DNA from: Chlamydiota bacterium
GTDB taxonomy: Bacteria > Chlamydiota > Chlamydiia > Chlamydiales > SM23-39
Direction: 5' to 3'
Assembly (NCBI GenBank): GCA_021772195.1
Contig: JAJFML010000071.1
Span: 1-6,939, forward strand
Length of the DNA stretch: 6,939 nucleotides
Both the position numbers and the translations under genes were made by a program. Shown piece after piece: positions 1 through 5,886 of this stretch; position 1 is the first letter of the stretch, and every line of letters begins with the position of its first letter. The notes beneath the pieces were generated by a model. That model had not been told where the DNA came from and did not search any database. It saw only the letters and a list, made by a program, of their open reading frames with translations.

Positions 1-1
1 A

Positions 2-157
2 GGAGGAACCGTTCGTGGTAAAATGCATGCTCAGAAAGGAAAAAATCTAGTAATCAAGTTTCAAAGGTGGCTGAGGAACAATCCAACTGCAAACGAAAGT
101 GATAAAGCTGCAGCTGAAAATATCCTCTTGGATTTGAAAAATGTTTTGGGAGAATAA
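2..157 (+). CDS. 3' end of a larger gene, possibly a polymorphic toxin C-terminus (partial)
   Basis: The frame is open from the left edge to the TAA at 155-157 and encodes 51 residues, so the start and most of the gene lie outside the window. The visible part begins GGTVRGKMHAQKGKNL and continues into an amphipathic, basic-then-acidic helical stretch ending DLKNVLGE. I do not recognise the fold with certainty. The toxin reading rests on context: a small acidic protein starts two bases downstream and resembles immunity proteins, and such pairs normally have the toxic domain at the very C-terminus of the upstream gene. The GGGAG at 148-152 inside its last codons serves as ribosome binding site for the next gene, so the two are probably translationally coupled. 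It could equally be an unrelated small protein. That it is a real coding end is fairly safe; its function is not. Confidence 0.6.
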   Translation, partial: GGTVRGKMHAQKGKNLVIKFQRWLRNNPTANESDKAAAENILLDLKNVLGE

Positions 158-159
158 AA

Positions 160-570
160 GTGGATAAAGTAACAGAAAAAAATTTTGTTGAATCTCTGTT
201 AAAAAGGTTTCCTGAATTTCAAGCCTACTGGGACAACTTTCTTAATGATTATGGTTCTATTGATGACGAAGGGATCTTTACGGAAGTAATGCCCTTTGCT
301 GATTTTGTTATTGATGTTATTAAATCCAAAGATGAGAAAAAAATAAAAGATGTCTTTGATTTTATTGAATTACTAGTCTGTAAAGGTGATGACTCTGTCC
401 AAACTGTAATGACAACTGGATTATTGGAGTATTTGATGAATAAAGATCCAGATGAAATCCAGTTTAGTTTTTTTGTTGAATTCATGGGTAAAGAAAGCGT
501 CGAGTACTGTAAAGCTTGGGATAAATTTTGTGGAACAAAAACAGAGGGTCTTTGGGACAAGGATGAATAA
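160..570 (+). CDS. Small acidic protein, probable immunity protein (DUF7674-like)
   Basis: This encodes 136 residues from a GTG start. GTG is chosen because GGGAG at 148-152 sits seven bases upstream and the previous stop is two bases away; the next Met (residue 44) would remove a conserved-looking part. The protein is soluble, acidic and mostly helical, with no signal peptide or membrane segment. Its core, around residues 47-92, has an FADFVIDVI segment, then DVFDFIELL, then GDDSVQTV and TGLLEYL. That order matches my recollection of the DUF7674 group, small proteins often found beside toxins as antidotes. A late segment (residues 103-121, FSFFVEFMGKESVEYCKAW) resembles the end of such proteins. 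The predicted role is to bind and neutralise the toxic domain encoded immediately upstream, in the cytoplasm. Family assignment is from memory; the role is inferred from context. Confidence 0.65.
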   Translation: MDKVTEKNFVESLLKRFPEFQAYWDNFLNDYGSIDDEGIFTEVMPFADFVIDVIKSKDEKKIKDVFDFIELLVCKGDDSVQTVMTTGLLEYLMNKDPDEIQFSFFVEFMGKESVEYCKAWDKFCGTKTEGLWDKDE

Positions 571-605
571 TCCTCTTTTTCGTCATTCACAGAAGCTCTG
601 CAGCT

Positions 606-633
606 TTGAACTAATAAAAATCAACATTACAAT
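606..633 (+). promoter_or_regulatory. Candidate housekeeping-sigma promoter for the DUF687-lipoprotein unit
   Basis: TTGAAC at 606-611 and TACAAT at 628-633 are separated by 16 bp, close to the major sigma-factor consensus. They lie in the 92-bp gap between the immunity gene and the DUF687 gene. The predicted start of transcription would be near 640, leaving a leader of about 23 bases that contains a weak ribosome binding site (AGGT at 653-656). The region is AT-rich, so chance matches are possible. Confidence 0.35.
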
Positions 634-662
634 CTCTTAATAGATACAAACTAGGTAAACAT

Positions 663-2015
663 ATGACGCAAGAGCTTTCTTTATCAACATTTGCTAGCTC
701 AAAACAGATATTTCAAGAGCCAGAAGATCTTTTTGCAAGAAATATGGCAACATTAAATGCTCTTCGAAGCTCTTCACAACCCTACGCACATCCACATCAA
801 GAAAATAGGGTTGTAATTAGAGGAAATACTGAGCTTGCTTTCTCGGAGAAAATCTTTAAACCCAATACTTCATTTTGGAATATAGAATTGGGCTCTGATA
901 TCGATCGGAGGTCCGAAAAAAGCTTACAAAGTTGTTCTGCAGTAAAGGTGGAGCTCATTGTCTCTCCTAGATCCCCTATCTATACACCAATAGAAAGATC
1001 TCTTCACAAAATTGCACAGCAAGCCCATGTTATTTCAAGTCCCAATTATGGAACACTTCCCTCATACCATCGAAGTCTTGTAGTACACACTCCTCAAACA
1101 TTAACTCTTCCCTGCAGAGGAGATGCCATGAGAGCTATTCAACTGCCCTCAATGGAATTGCAGTCTATGTGTATGCAAAATCTAAGGGAGCTTCAGGCTA
1201 TCAAAGTAGAACTGATTTTATCTCCCAAAAGAGAACTCTTTTCAGGATCTGATCGAGCTTTTATAGATCGTATGGCTACTAAATTCTTCCAACAAACACC
1301 TCCTTCTTCCGCTCTACAAAGAGCCCCATCTAATCTTTGTTCAATGGAAGAGGTTAGAAGAATGACATCTGGTTACAACCCCAAAATATTCCTATCAGGA
1401 ATGAACGGAATAAATACAACAAAAGCTGAAGCCGCCTCACACCAATCATATGTACAAAAATTGGCTGGTCAAAAAGTACACTGGGTTTATAATCGCTCCC
1501 ATGGAGCAATTCTGGATTTGGTGGAAGTTTTTTCCATGAATTACTTAGGATTCTCACCTAATACAGCTAAAGAACTTCAGGTTAATTGGGCAGCCTTCCA
1601 TGAAAGAAACTTAGGGAATCCTGATGAAAAACTCTTTCATACATGCCATAGCCAAGGAGCCATACATACATATAATGCCTTGAGAAATTGTCCATCAGAA
1701 GTACGAGATCGTGTAATTGTATTGGCTATTGCACCTGCTAAAATCATTCCTCGTGAAATGTGTTACAGATCGTACAATTATGCTAGTAAAAAAGATATTG
1801 TGCATTTTGGAGAGTTAGTTACTGCGGGCTTTTTCAATTCAAGTGAAACTGGAAATTCTAAGTATATGGAAATAATGCTAGAGAATAGAGAACAATTAAT
1901 TCTCCTTGACCCTCACCCTGGATCTACAGATATAGACCATGACTTTCAAAGTCCTACATATAGAAGAGTAATAATTGATCATCTAAAAAAATATCTTCAA
2001 AGAGGTAATCGATGA
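663..2015 (+). CDS. DUF687 family protein, chlamydia-type, possible alpha/beta hydrolase
   Basis: This is a 450-residue protein with no signal peptide or membrane helix. Residues 1-230 are Ser/Thr-rich and contain a repeated module: AVKVELIVSPR (93-103) recurs as AIKVELILSPK (179-189), 86 residues apart. Residues 240-450 match the DUF687 core as I remember it: IFLSGMNGINTTKAEA (242-257), HWVYNRSHGAILDL (273-286), CHSQGAI (328-334), IAPAKIIP (356-363), NYASKKDIVHF (372-382), LLDPHP (414-419) and DFQSPTYRR (427-435). The order Ser330 in CHSQG, Asp378 in KKDIV and His426 in DHDF is the order of a lipase-like Ser-Asp-His triad; that reading is inference. DUF687 is, to my knowledge, confined to Chlamydiota and unassigned in function. 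The Ser-rich N-terminus without a Sec signal would fit type III export, which is unproven. The stop overlaps the downstream lipoprotein start (ATGA, 2012-2015), so the two are coupled. Confidence 0.85.
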   Translation: MTQELSLSTFASSKQIFQEPEDLFARNMATLNALRSSSQPYAHPHQENRVVIRGNTELAFSEKIFKPNTSFWNIELGSDIDRRSEKSLQSCSAVKVELIVSPRSPIYTPIERSLHKIAQQAHVISSPNYGTLPSYHRSLVVHTPQTLTLPCRGDAMRAIQLPSMELQSMCMQNLRELQAIKVELILSPKRELFSGSDRAFIDRMATKFFQQTPPSSALQRAPSNLCSMEEVRRMTSGYNPKIFLSGMNGINTTKAEAASHQSYVQKLAGQKVHWVYNRSHGAILDLVEVFSMNYLGFSPNTAKELQVNWAAFHERNLGNPDEKLFHTCHSQGAIHTYNALRNCPSEVRDRVIVLAIAPAKIIPREMCYRSYNYASKKDIVHFGELVTAGFFNSSETGNSKYMEIMLENREQLILLDPHPGSTDIDHDFQSPTYRRVIIDHLKKYLQRGNR

Positions 2016-2605
2016 AATTCCTTTTATTCTCACTCATATTCATAACTTTCACTAGTTGTAACTCAAACAGCTTTTCCAGCTATAAGCCAAGTGAAAAAGA
2101 AAATCTTGCTAACGAAATCTCTAACAAAGTAGCTCTTCAATTAAAAAATTCCTTTGATCTCAAACCTTTCGGATCAGGAGGACAAGCAATGTATGATATT
2201 GAAATGCTAGCACTGTCATTTATCTATAATAAAGAAATTGATATTGAAGAAGCTAGAGAGTTGCTCATTAACTCTGTAAGTATCTTTGTGAAAGCGGTAA
2301 ATGATGATAAACGAATACATTCTTATCTAGGTAACTATCCTTTTGCACCCAAAAATATTGAAATAAGTATCTACTTACAAAGCTTTGACAGACAAGACCC
2401 CGCTCCTGGAAAACTATCAATAGTTGCAGCAAGAGATGGAGTCTTCGAATACATGATTGAAGAGCCCAAAACTATGAAACTTATCGATATCTATAAAGAA
2501 TCCTATGACGAGGCCCTTTTAAGAAAACCCATCTCATGGAACTCTTCAACTCAGACAATTACTAAGAAAGTTTCACCCCAAGGTTCCAAGAATAATTATC
2601 GATAA
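2012..2605 (+). CDS. Predicted lipoprotein, first tandem copy, with rewritten C-terminus
   Basis: This 197-residue protein begins with a lipoprotein signal peptide: MKFLLF, a hydrophobic core and the lipobox FTSC, with Cys16 as the lipidation site, so it is probably anchored in the inner or outer membrane facing the periplasm. The mature part is mixed helix/strand with no family I recognise; conserved stretches are MYDIEML (60-66), FIYNKEIDI (70-78), ARELLINSV (81-89) and ISWNSSTQTITKK (174-186). It starts inside the stop of the DUF687 gene (ATGA overlap), with the ribosome site AGAGGT at 2001-2006 lying in DUF687 codons. It is identical to the second copy at 124 of 186 aligned positions without a gap. 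After residue 186 the copies part: this one has 11 residues ending GSKNNYR, the other has four. Its last codons lie on DNA derived from a DUF687 gene read in another frame. Real gene: sure. Function: unknown. Confidence 0.85.
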   Translation: MKFLLFSLIFITFTSCNSNSFSSYKPSEKENLANEISNKVALQLKNSFDLKPFGSGGQAMYDIEMLALSFIYNKEIDIEEARELLINSVSIFVKAVNDDKRIHSYLGNYPFAPKNIEISIYLQSFDRQDPAPGKLSIVAARDGVFEYMIEEPKTMKLIDIYKESYDEALLRKPISWNSSTQTITKKVSPQGSKNNYR

Positions 2606-2735
2606 CAGAAAACAATTAATCCTCCTCGATCCTCATCCCGATGCAAAAGGGCCAAATCATGGATTTCAAAGCCCAACCTTTAGAGGTGTAATTCTAGAAC
2701 ATATTGAAGCATATCTTAAAAGAGGTAACCGATGA
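2592..2735 (+). pseudogene. Remnant of a second DUF687 gene (last ~45 codons)
   Basis: Read in the frame of codons 2607-2609 onward, this stretch gives NRKQLILLDPHP, then HGFQSPTFRGVI, then YLKRGNR and a TGA at 2733-2735. It matches residues 408-450 of the DUF687 protein at 27 of 43 positions without a gap, including LILLDPHP, the His of the DHDF motif, FQSPT and the terminal RGNR. Weaker matching continues left to about 2592, inside the end of the first lipoprotein gene. It has no start codon of its own. The stop overlaps the ATG of the next lipoprotein by ATGA, exactly as in the intact copy, and its last codons hold that gene's ribosome site. Many differences are synonymous, as if it diverged while functional and was truncated later. 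It may survive because it carries the start signals of the downstream gene. Confidence 0.9.
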
Positions 2736-3304
2736 AATTTCTTATACTCTTCTTGATATTTCTTAATTTAGCAAGCTGCTCTTCAAATAGCTTTTCCAGC
2801 TACAAACCGAGTGAAAAACAGAAGTTAGTAAATGAGATCAGACAAAAAATAGCCCTACAACTAAAAAATGATTTAGGTCTTATGCCATTTGGCACTGCAG
2901 GGCAGATGATGTATGATATTGAAATGCTTGGTCTTTCTTTTATTTACAATAAGGAAATTGATATTGATGAGGCTAGGGATTTGCTCATTAATTCTGTTAA
3001 TACCTTTGTAAAAGCTATAAATGAAGATGAAAGAATACACCCCTATCTTGGAAATCATCCATTCGAACCCAAAAATGTTGAAATCCGTATCTTTTTTAGA
3101 AAAAAAGATAATTATGATGTCACCCAAGGTAAGTTGTTTATAGCTTCATCAGTTAATGGAAACTTAAAATATAAAATTGAAGACCCCAATACAGATCGAT
3201 TGAAAACTATTTATAAAGAATCTTATCAGGAAGCTCTATTGAGAAGACCCATATCTTGGAACTCTTCAACTCAGACAATTACTAAAAAGACTTCAGCCCT
3301 GTAA
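2732..3304 (+). CDS. Predicted lipoprotein, second tandem copy
   Basis: This 190-residue paralogue of the lipoprotein at 2012-2605 has a signal peptide ending in a consensus lipobox LASC (Cys16). The mature region keeps FSSYKPSEK (21-29), MYDIEML (60-66), FIYNKEIDID (70-79) and PISWNSSTQTITKK (173-186), then ends after TSAL, probably the ancestral C-terminus. The least conserved part is residues 121-160. Its start overlaps the TGA of the DUF687 remnant, and AAAAGAGGTAACCG supplies the ribosome site. Since the remnant has no start, translation here must begin independently or by reinitiation after the upstream stop 126 bases away. It is followed within 10 bp by a terminator hairpin, so it is the last gene of the unit. 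Family and function are unknown; an envelope partner or accessory of the DUF687 protein is possible but only suggested by the duplicated pairing. Confidence 0.85.
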   Translation: MKFLILFLIFLNLASCSSNSFSSYKPSEKQKLVNEIRQKIALQLKNDLGLMPFGTAGQMMYDIEMLGLSFIYNKEIDIDEARDLLINSVNTFVKAINEDERIHPYLGNHPFEPKNVEIRIFFRKKDNYDVTQGKLFIASSVNGNLKYKIEDPNTDRLKTIYKESYQEALLRRPISWNSSTQTITKKTSAL

Positions 3305-3313
3305 TCTAAAACA

Positions 3314-3347
3314 GCCCCCTTTAAGATTTTTAAAGGAGGCCCATTTT
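3314..3347. terminator. Bidirectional hairpin terminator between convergent genes
   Basis: An 11-bp stem (3314-3324 with 3330-3340) has one A-C mismatch and a 5-base loop. On the plus strand it is followed by CCATTTTG, ten bases after the second lipoprotein stop. On the minus strand it is followed by TGTTTTAG, about 37 bases after the stop of the gene ending at 3377. It lies in the only convergent gap of the window and can serve both directions. Confidence 0.75.
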
Positions 3348-3376
3348 GAACTTGGTCTATATTAGGAATATTAAGA

Positions 3377-3943
3377 CTAAAAGCCTATGCCAGCAGATAG
3401 TTCGACTTGAGGGCCTGGAAAGGACTTTCCATCCATAACAGGCACTGCAGGTTGACTTATGGTTAGCTCGGAAAAACTTAAAAATTCCTGATTATGTGCA
3501 AATTCATATCCAGCTGTAACGCTGGGAATGATTCCCACAAAATCACATTTTTCATTTGCTAAACCTCCCCAAGCAAGACCTCCACCTAAGTAAGCTGTCT
3601 TTTCAGCCTCAGGTGTAAAGTAATGAAGGTAGGATACTTTTGGAGCAGTCCAAAATACTTGAGACTTGTGATAGTCACTTCCCTGGCCATTAATGGAAAT
3701 GTCAGCAGCTCCATTACCTGCTATTCTTCGGTAACCGAGGCCTATTCCAGGAACAGGTGCAGCGGCATGTGCAAGATCTCCTTCCGCTGTTGAAAAACGG
3801 ACATAAAAATAGCCATTTTTCTCTCCTTGAATATCTTGTAATCTCGTTTGAGGATCAATCAATACATTGGGAGTAATAGGATCTATAGTTTCATTTGCAA
3901 AAGCAATTGTAGATACCAAAAGTGCTAGAATTGTCTTTTTCAT
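3377..3943 (-). CDS. Exported small beta-rich protein, probable outer-membrane barrel (copy A)
   Basis: This 188-residue protein has a Sec signal peptide (MKK, hydrophobic core, cleavage expected after AFA at residue 16). The mature part is rich in Gly and alternating aromatic residues, has few Lys-rich stretches and ends in GIGF with a terminal Phe, a common feature of outer-membrane barrels. Landmarks are YFYVRFS (45-51), PGIGLGYRR (65-73), VSYLHYFTPE (103-112), YLGGGLAWGGL (118-128), GYEFAH (145-150), LSFSELTISQP (155-165) and ELSAGIGF (181-188). All recur in the neighbour at 4086-4688, so the two are paralogues. The ATG at 3943 is preceded by a near-perfect AAGGAGG (complement of 3948-3954). 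It has its own candidate promoter at 4018-4047 and a hairpin in the leader. I know of no function; a small porin-like or surface protein is a guess. Confidence 0.8.
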   Translation of the reverse strand: MKKTILALLVSTIAFANETIDPITPNVLIDPQTRLQDIQGEKNGYFYVRFSTAEGDLAHAAAPVPGIGLGYRRIAGNGAADISINGQGSDYHKSQVFWTAPKVSYLHYFTPEAEKTAYLGGGLAWGGLANEKCDFVGIIPSVTAGYEFAHNQEFLSFSELTISQPAVPVMDGKSFPGPQVELSAGIGF

Positions 3944-3964
3944 ATTTCCTCCTTGGGTTTACAC

Positions 3965-3998
3965 AAAAGAGTTCAAGAATTGGTTTTTGAACTCTTTT
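3965..3998 (-). promoter_or_regulatory. Strong hairpin just before a start site: leader attenuator or terminator
   Basis: AAAAGAGTTCAA (3965-3976) pairs perfectly with TTGAACTCTTTT (3987-3998). Three more pairs, one of them a wobble, can form inside, leaving the loop TTGG. On the minus strand it is flanked by A-runs on the 5' side and TTTTGTG on the 3' side. It lies 88 bp after the stop of the gene at 4086-4688 but only 10 bp before the ribosome site of the gene at 3377-3943. It could end the upstream transcript, act as an attenuator in the leader of the downstream gene, or both. Confidence 0.65.
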
Positions 3999-4017
3999 AT
4001 GCATTGGAAAGGCGGAT

Positions 4018-4047
4018 ATATTAAAAACAGAAACAAATTAAAGTCAA
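4018..4047 (-). promoter_or_regulatory. Candidate promoter of exported protein A
   Basis: On the minus strand TTGACT (complement of 4042-4047) and TAATAT (complement of 4018-4023) are separated by 18 bp. Transcription would begin near 4011, giving a leader of about 67 bases that contains the hairpin at 3965-3998. The match is good (5/6 at -35) but the region is very AT-rich. Confidence 0.45.
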
Positions 4048-4085
4048 TTTAAGTTGAAAATGCAGCGATTATTAATTTTAAATAA

Positions 4086-4688
4086 TTAAAAACCTACACC
4101 TGTAGAAAACTCAAAATGTGGCCTTAGTAAATTAAGGGTAAAAGGTGCCCCCAAAATACTAGCAAGAGCGATAACAGGTTGACTAATAGTGAATTCTGCA
4201 AAGCTAAGGACAGGAACTCCATGAGAAAATTCATAGCCCAGAGAACCATTAGCAATAACCCCTACAAATTCAGCGCCCGCGAGTTTTGTTGTTCGATTCA
4301 CAAGACAGCCAAGTGCTAGACCGCCTCCAAAATAGAGAGATCTATCCCCTTCAGGATTGAGATAATGAAGATAAGAAGCTCTAGGTAACGTAAGAATAAA
4401 TTGCTTTCTCCCCTTCTGAATATTCATAGATACATCTATAGCGCCTCTATTTACGAAAACACGCGCCCCTACTCCGCCCCCAATTAAAGGTACATATAGA
4501 GGGTTAGAGACATCGGCCTGTGATGATGAAAAACGAAAATAAAAAAACCTAGTATTGTCAGAAAAAAGCTCTTCTAGCTTTTCAAAATAGGATATATCTT
4601 TCTTCTTCGGATAGGAGAAAATTGTTGTTTCATCAGAAAAGAGCAGAGAGAGACATAATATAAGTGCCAAAAAAATGGCTTTTTTCAT
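4086..4688 (-). CDS. Exported small beta-rich protein, probable outer-membrane barrel (copy B)
   Basis: This 200-residue paralogue of the protein at 3377-3943 has an N-terminal hydrophobic signal (residues 4-17); the cleavage point is not sharp, perhaps near LLFS-DE, and Cys12 does not sit in a proper lipobox. A charged stretch at 28-44 precedes the shared domain: FFYFRFSSS (48-56), PLIGGGVGAR (67-76), ASYLHYLNPE (104-113), YFGGGLALGCL (119-129), EFVGVIANGSLGYEFSH (140-156), LSFAEFTISQP (161-171) and a C-terminal FSTGVGF. A hydrophobic insertion at about 172-187 is absent from copy A. The start is 21 bp after the protease stop, with only a weak ribosome site, which suggests co-transcription with the protease gene. 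Surface or outer-membrane location is inferred from the signal, glycine/aromatic pattern and terminal Phe. Confidence 0.8.
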   Translation of the reverse strand: MKKAIFLALILCLSLLFSDETTIFSYPKKKDISYFEKLEELFSDNTRFFYFRFSSSQADVSNPLYVPLIGGGVGARVFVNRGAIDVSMNIQKGRKQFILTLPRASYLHYLNPEGDRSLYFGGGLALGCLVNRTTKLAGAEFVGVIANGSLGYEFSHGVPVLSFAEFTISQPVIALASILGAPFTLNLLRPHFEFSTGVGF

Positions 4689-4709
4689 AAGAAGTCCGAA
4701 TTAAAAAAA

Positions 4710-5858
4710 TTAAGCATTGATTAGGTTAAATTGTTGTTTAAAAGAGTCAGTTTCCCTAACTAAATCAAATGCGCTTTCAGAAATTTCTTTTTCTAGAATA
4801 GGAAGATATTCATCACCAAACTGCGAGGCGGTAGAGAGCCATGCTCCCGAATGCTGAGGGCGGTTTAGTTTAGCAAATGCTTTTGCATTGAGTAGAGCAA
4901 TCTCGAATGTAGGATCAATTTCGTAGATCTCGCGAGAATAGGATGAAATGATCTCGTAGTTACCTTCGGCATAGGCAAGTTTACAAAGGAGACACTTTCC
5001 CCTTTTAAGGATTTGATGATCGGAATTAAGAAGCAATTGATAGGACTTTTGGAGATTTTCTTGCTGAAAATAGACTTCGGCAAGAGACTCATGCGCTAGA
5101 TTTTTCACCTTTTGATCAGATGTTTTTAAAAGTCTTTTGAGAATCGTTTTCGCCTTTTCTAGATCTTTCGCCTGCAGAGCATCTACACCGCTTAGGTATG
5201 ATTTATAAGGACTAAGAGGGACTTTTGTTTTATTAAGATATTGATAGCTTTGGACGGCAAAGATAACTAGCATTACTGCAAAGAAATAGAGCCCGCGGGA
5301 AAAGAGGTAGGGCGCTGCAATAAGAGTGACTGCAATACCTACCTGATGACTCATCCTATGTCCCTTTTCCCCAAACTTCTTCTCTAGAAGATAACGAAGG
5401 AGGTGTCCTCCATCTAGATTGCCTATTGGAAGCAAGTTAAAAAGACACCAGAGAATATTTAGACGCATGGTGATATAAAGTGCAAAATGAACCATGGAGC
5501 TCTGAGGGAAAAGATCCATTTTGAGTAGGTAAAAAGGGATAAATATCAGAAGGCTTTCGAATAAAGGACCATTTAGGGTGATCAGAAATTCTTGTTTAGG
5601 TGTAAGTCCCCTACTATCATATAAGGCTTTTCCACCAAAAGCTTGTAAAATGATTGCTGGCTCTTTGCCAAAACGTTTCGCTGTAGATGCATGACCATAC
5701 TCATGAACAAGTAGGCTTATGAATACGATGGCACCGACAATGAGAGATTCCACAGAAAAACCCATAAAAATATTTGTAAAAAGGAGTAGAAAAATCCAGA
5801 AAGAGGGGTGAACATGAACAGGGATATTTATAAATTTAAAGTTCAAAGCCTTCTCCAT
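4710..5858 (-). CDS. M50-family site-2-type membrane metalloprotease with helical repeat tail
   Basis: This 382-residue intramembrane zinc protease has the motif HEYGH (residues 52-56; Glu53 catalytic, His52 and His56 zinc ligands) inside an early membrane helix, and the second motif NLLPIGNLDGGH (141-152), where Asp149 is the third ligand. Hydrophobic helices lie at about 18-36, 38-56, 92-112, 122-143, 172-187 and 190-205. No PDZ domain is visible, so it is closer to the SpoIVFB/M50B layout than to RseP. Residues about 221-345 are soluble, with paired helices resembling tetratricopeptide repeats, probably for substrate or partner binding. Substrates are unknown; in the family they are membrane-anchored regulators or signal remnants. 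The start at 5858 is supported by family-like placement of VHVHPSFWIF at 14-23. No Shine-Dalgarno sequence precedes it; instead a hairpin ends two bases upstream. All catalytic residues are present. Confidence 0.92.
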   Translation of the reverse strand: MEKALNFKFINIPVHVHPSFWIFLLLFTNIFMGFSVESLIVGAIVFISLLVHEYGHASTAKRFGKEPAIILQAFGGKALYDSRGLTPKQEFLITLNGPLFESLLIFIPFYLLKMDLFPQSSMVHFALYITMRLNILWCLFNLLPIGNLDGGHLLRYLLEKKFGEKGHRMSHQVGIAVTLIAAPYLFSRGLYFFAVMLVIFAVQSYQYLNKTKVPLSPYKSYLSGVDALQAKDLEKAKTILKRLLKTSDQKVKNLAHESLAEVYFQQENLQKSYQLLLNSDHQILKRGKCLLCKLAYAEGNYEIISSYSREIYEIDPTFEIALLNAKAFAKLNRPQHSGAWLSTASQFGDEYLPILEKEISESAFDLVRETDSFKQQFNLINA

Positions 5859-5860
5859 AG

Positions 5861-5880
5861 AGATGTTTTTGAGAACATCT
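5861..5880 (-). promoter_or_regulatory. Hairpin/inverted repeat at the predicted 5' end of the protease mRNA
   Basis: AGATGTT (5861-5867) and AACATCT (5874-5880) form a perfect 7-bp inverted repeat around a 6-base loop. If the TATAAT at 5887-5892 is the -10 box, transcription starts at about 5880, so the transcript would begin with this hairpin and reach the protease ATG two bases after it. It could instead be a DNA operator overlapping the start site. Confidence 0.5.
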
Positions 5881-5886
5881 TAAGGC

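Larger units (their letters stand above)
1872..3289 (+). repeat. Diverged tandem duplication, offset 720 bp (1872-2569 and 2592-3289)
   Basis: The end of the DUF687 gene plus the first lipoprotein gene (1872-2569) and the DUF687 remnant plus the second lipoprotein gene (2592-3289) align over 698 bp. At every anchor checked (Asn408 codon, stop codon, lipoprotein start, TITKK codons) the offset is exactly 720 bp, so there are no net insertions or deletions. Divergence is about one third at protein level in both parts, which supports duplication of the whole two-gene block rather than of the lipoprotein alone. The intervening 22 bp (2570-2591) contain the deletion junction. Confidence 0.85.

Noticed and set aside
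249..590. 113-residue open frame antisense to the immunity gene
   Set aside because: It is a shadow of the real gene on the other strand: Ser-rich low-information sequence with no start signals.
593..606. Hairpin AAGCT-CTGC-AGCTT after the immunity gene as a terminator
   Set aside because: The stem has only 5 bp and no T-run follows; it overlaps the proposed -35 box.
2012..3304. Lipoprotein pair as a sequence assembly duplicate
   Set aside because: The copies differ at about a third of residues with many synonymous changes, so this is an old real duplication.
3867..4052. 61-residue open frame on the plus strand opposite the start of exported protein A
   Set aside because: It is antisense to a signal peptide and leader hairpin, with no ribosome site and no recognisable protein features.
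4063..4085. TTAATT...AATTAA repeat right after exported protein B
   Set aside because: The short all-A/T stem is too weak for a terminator; the strong hairpin at 3965-3998 is the better candidate.
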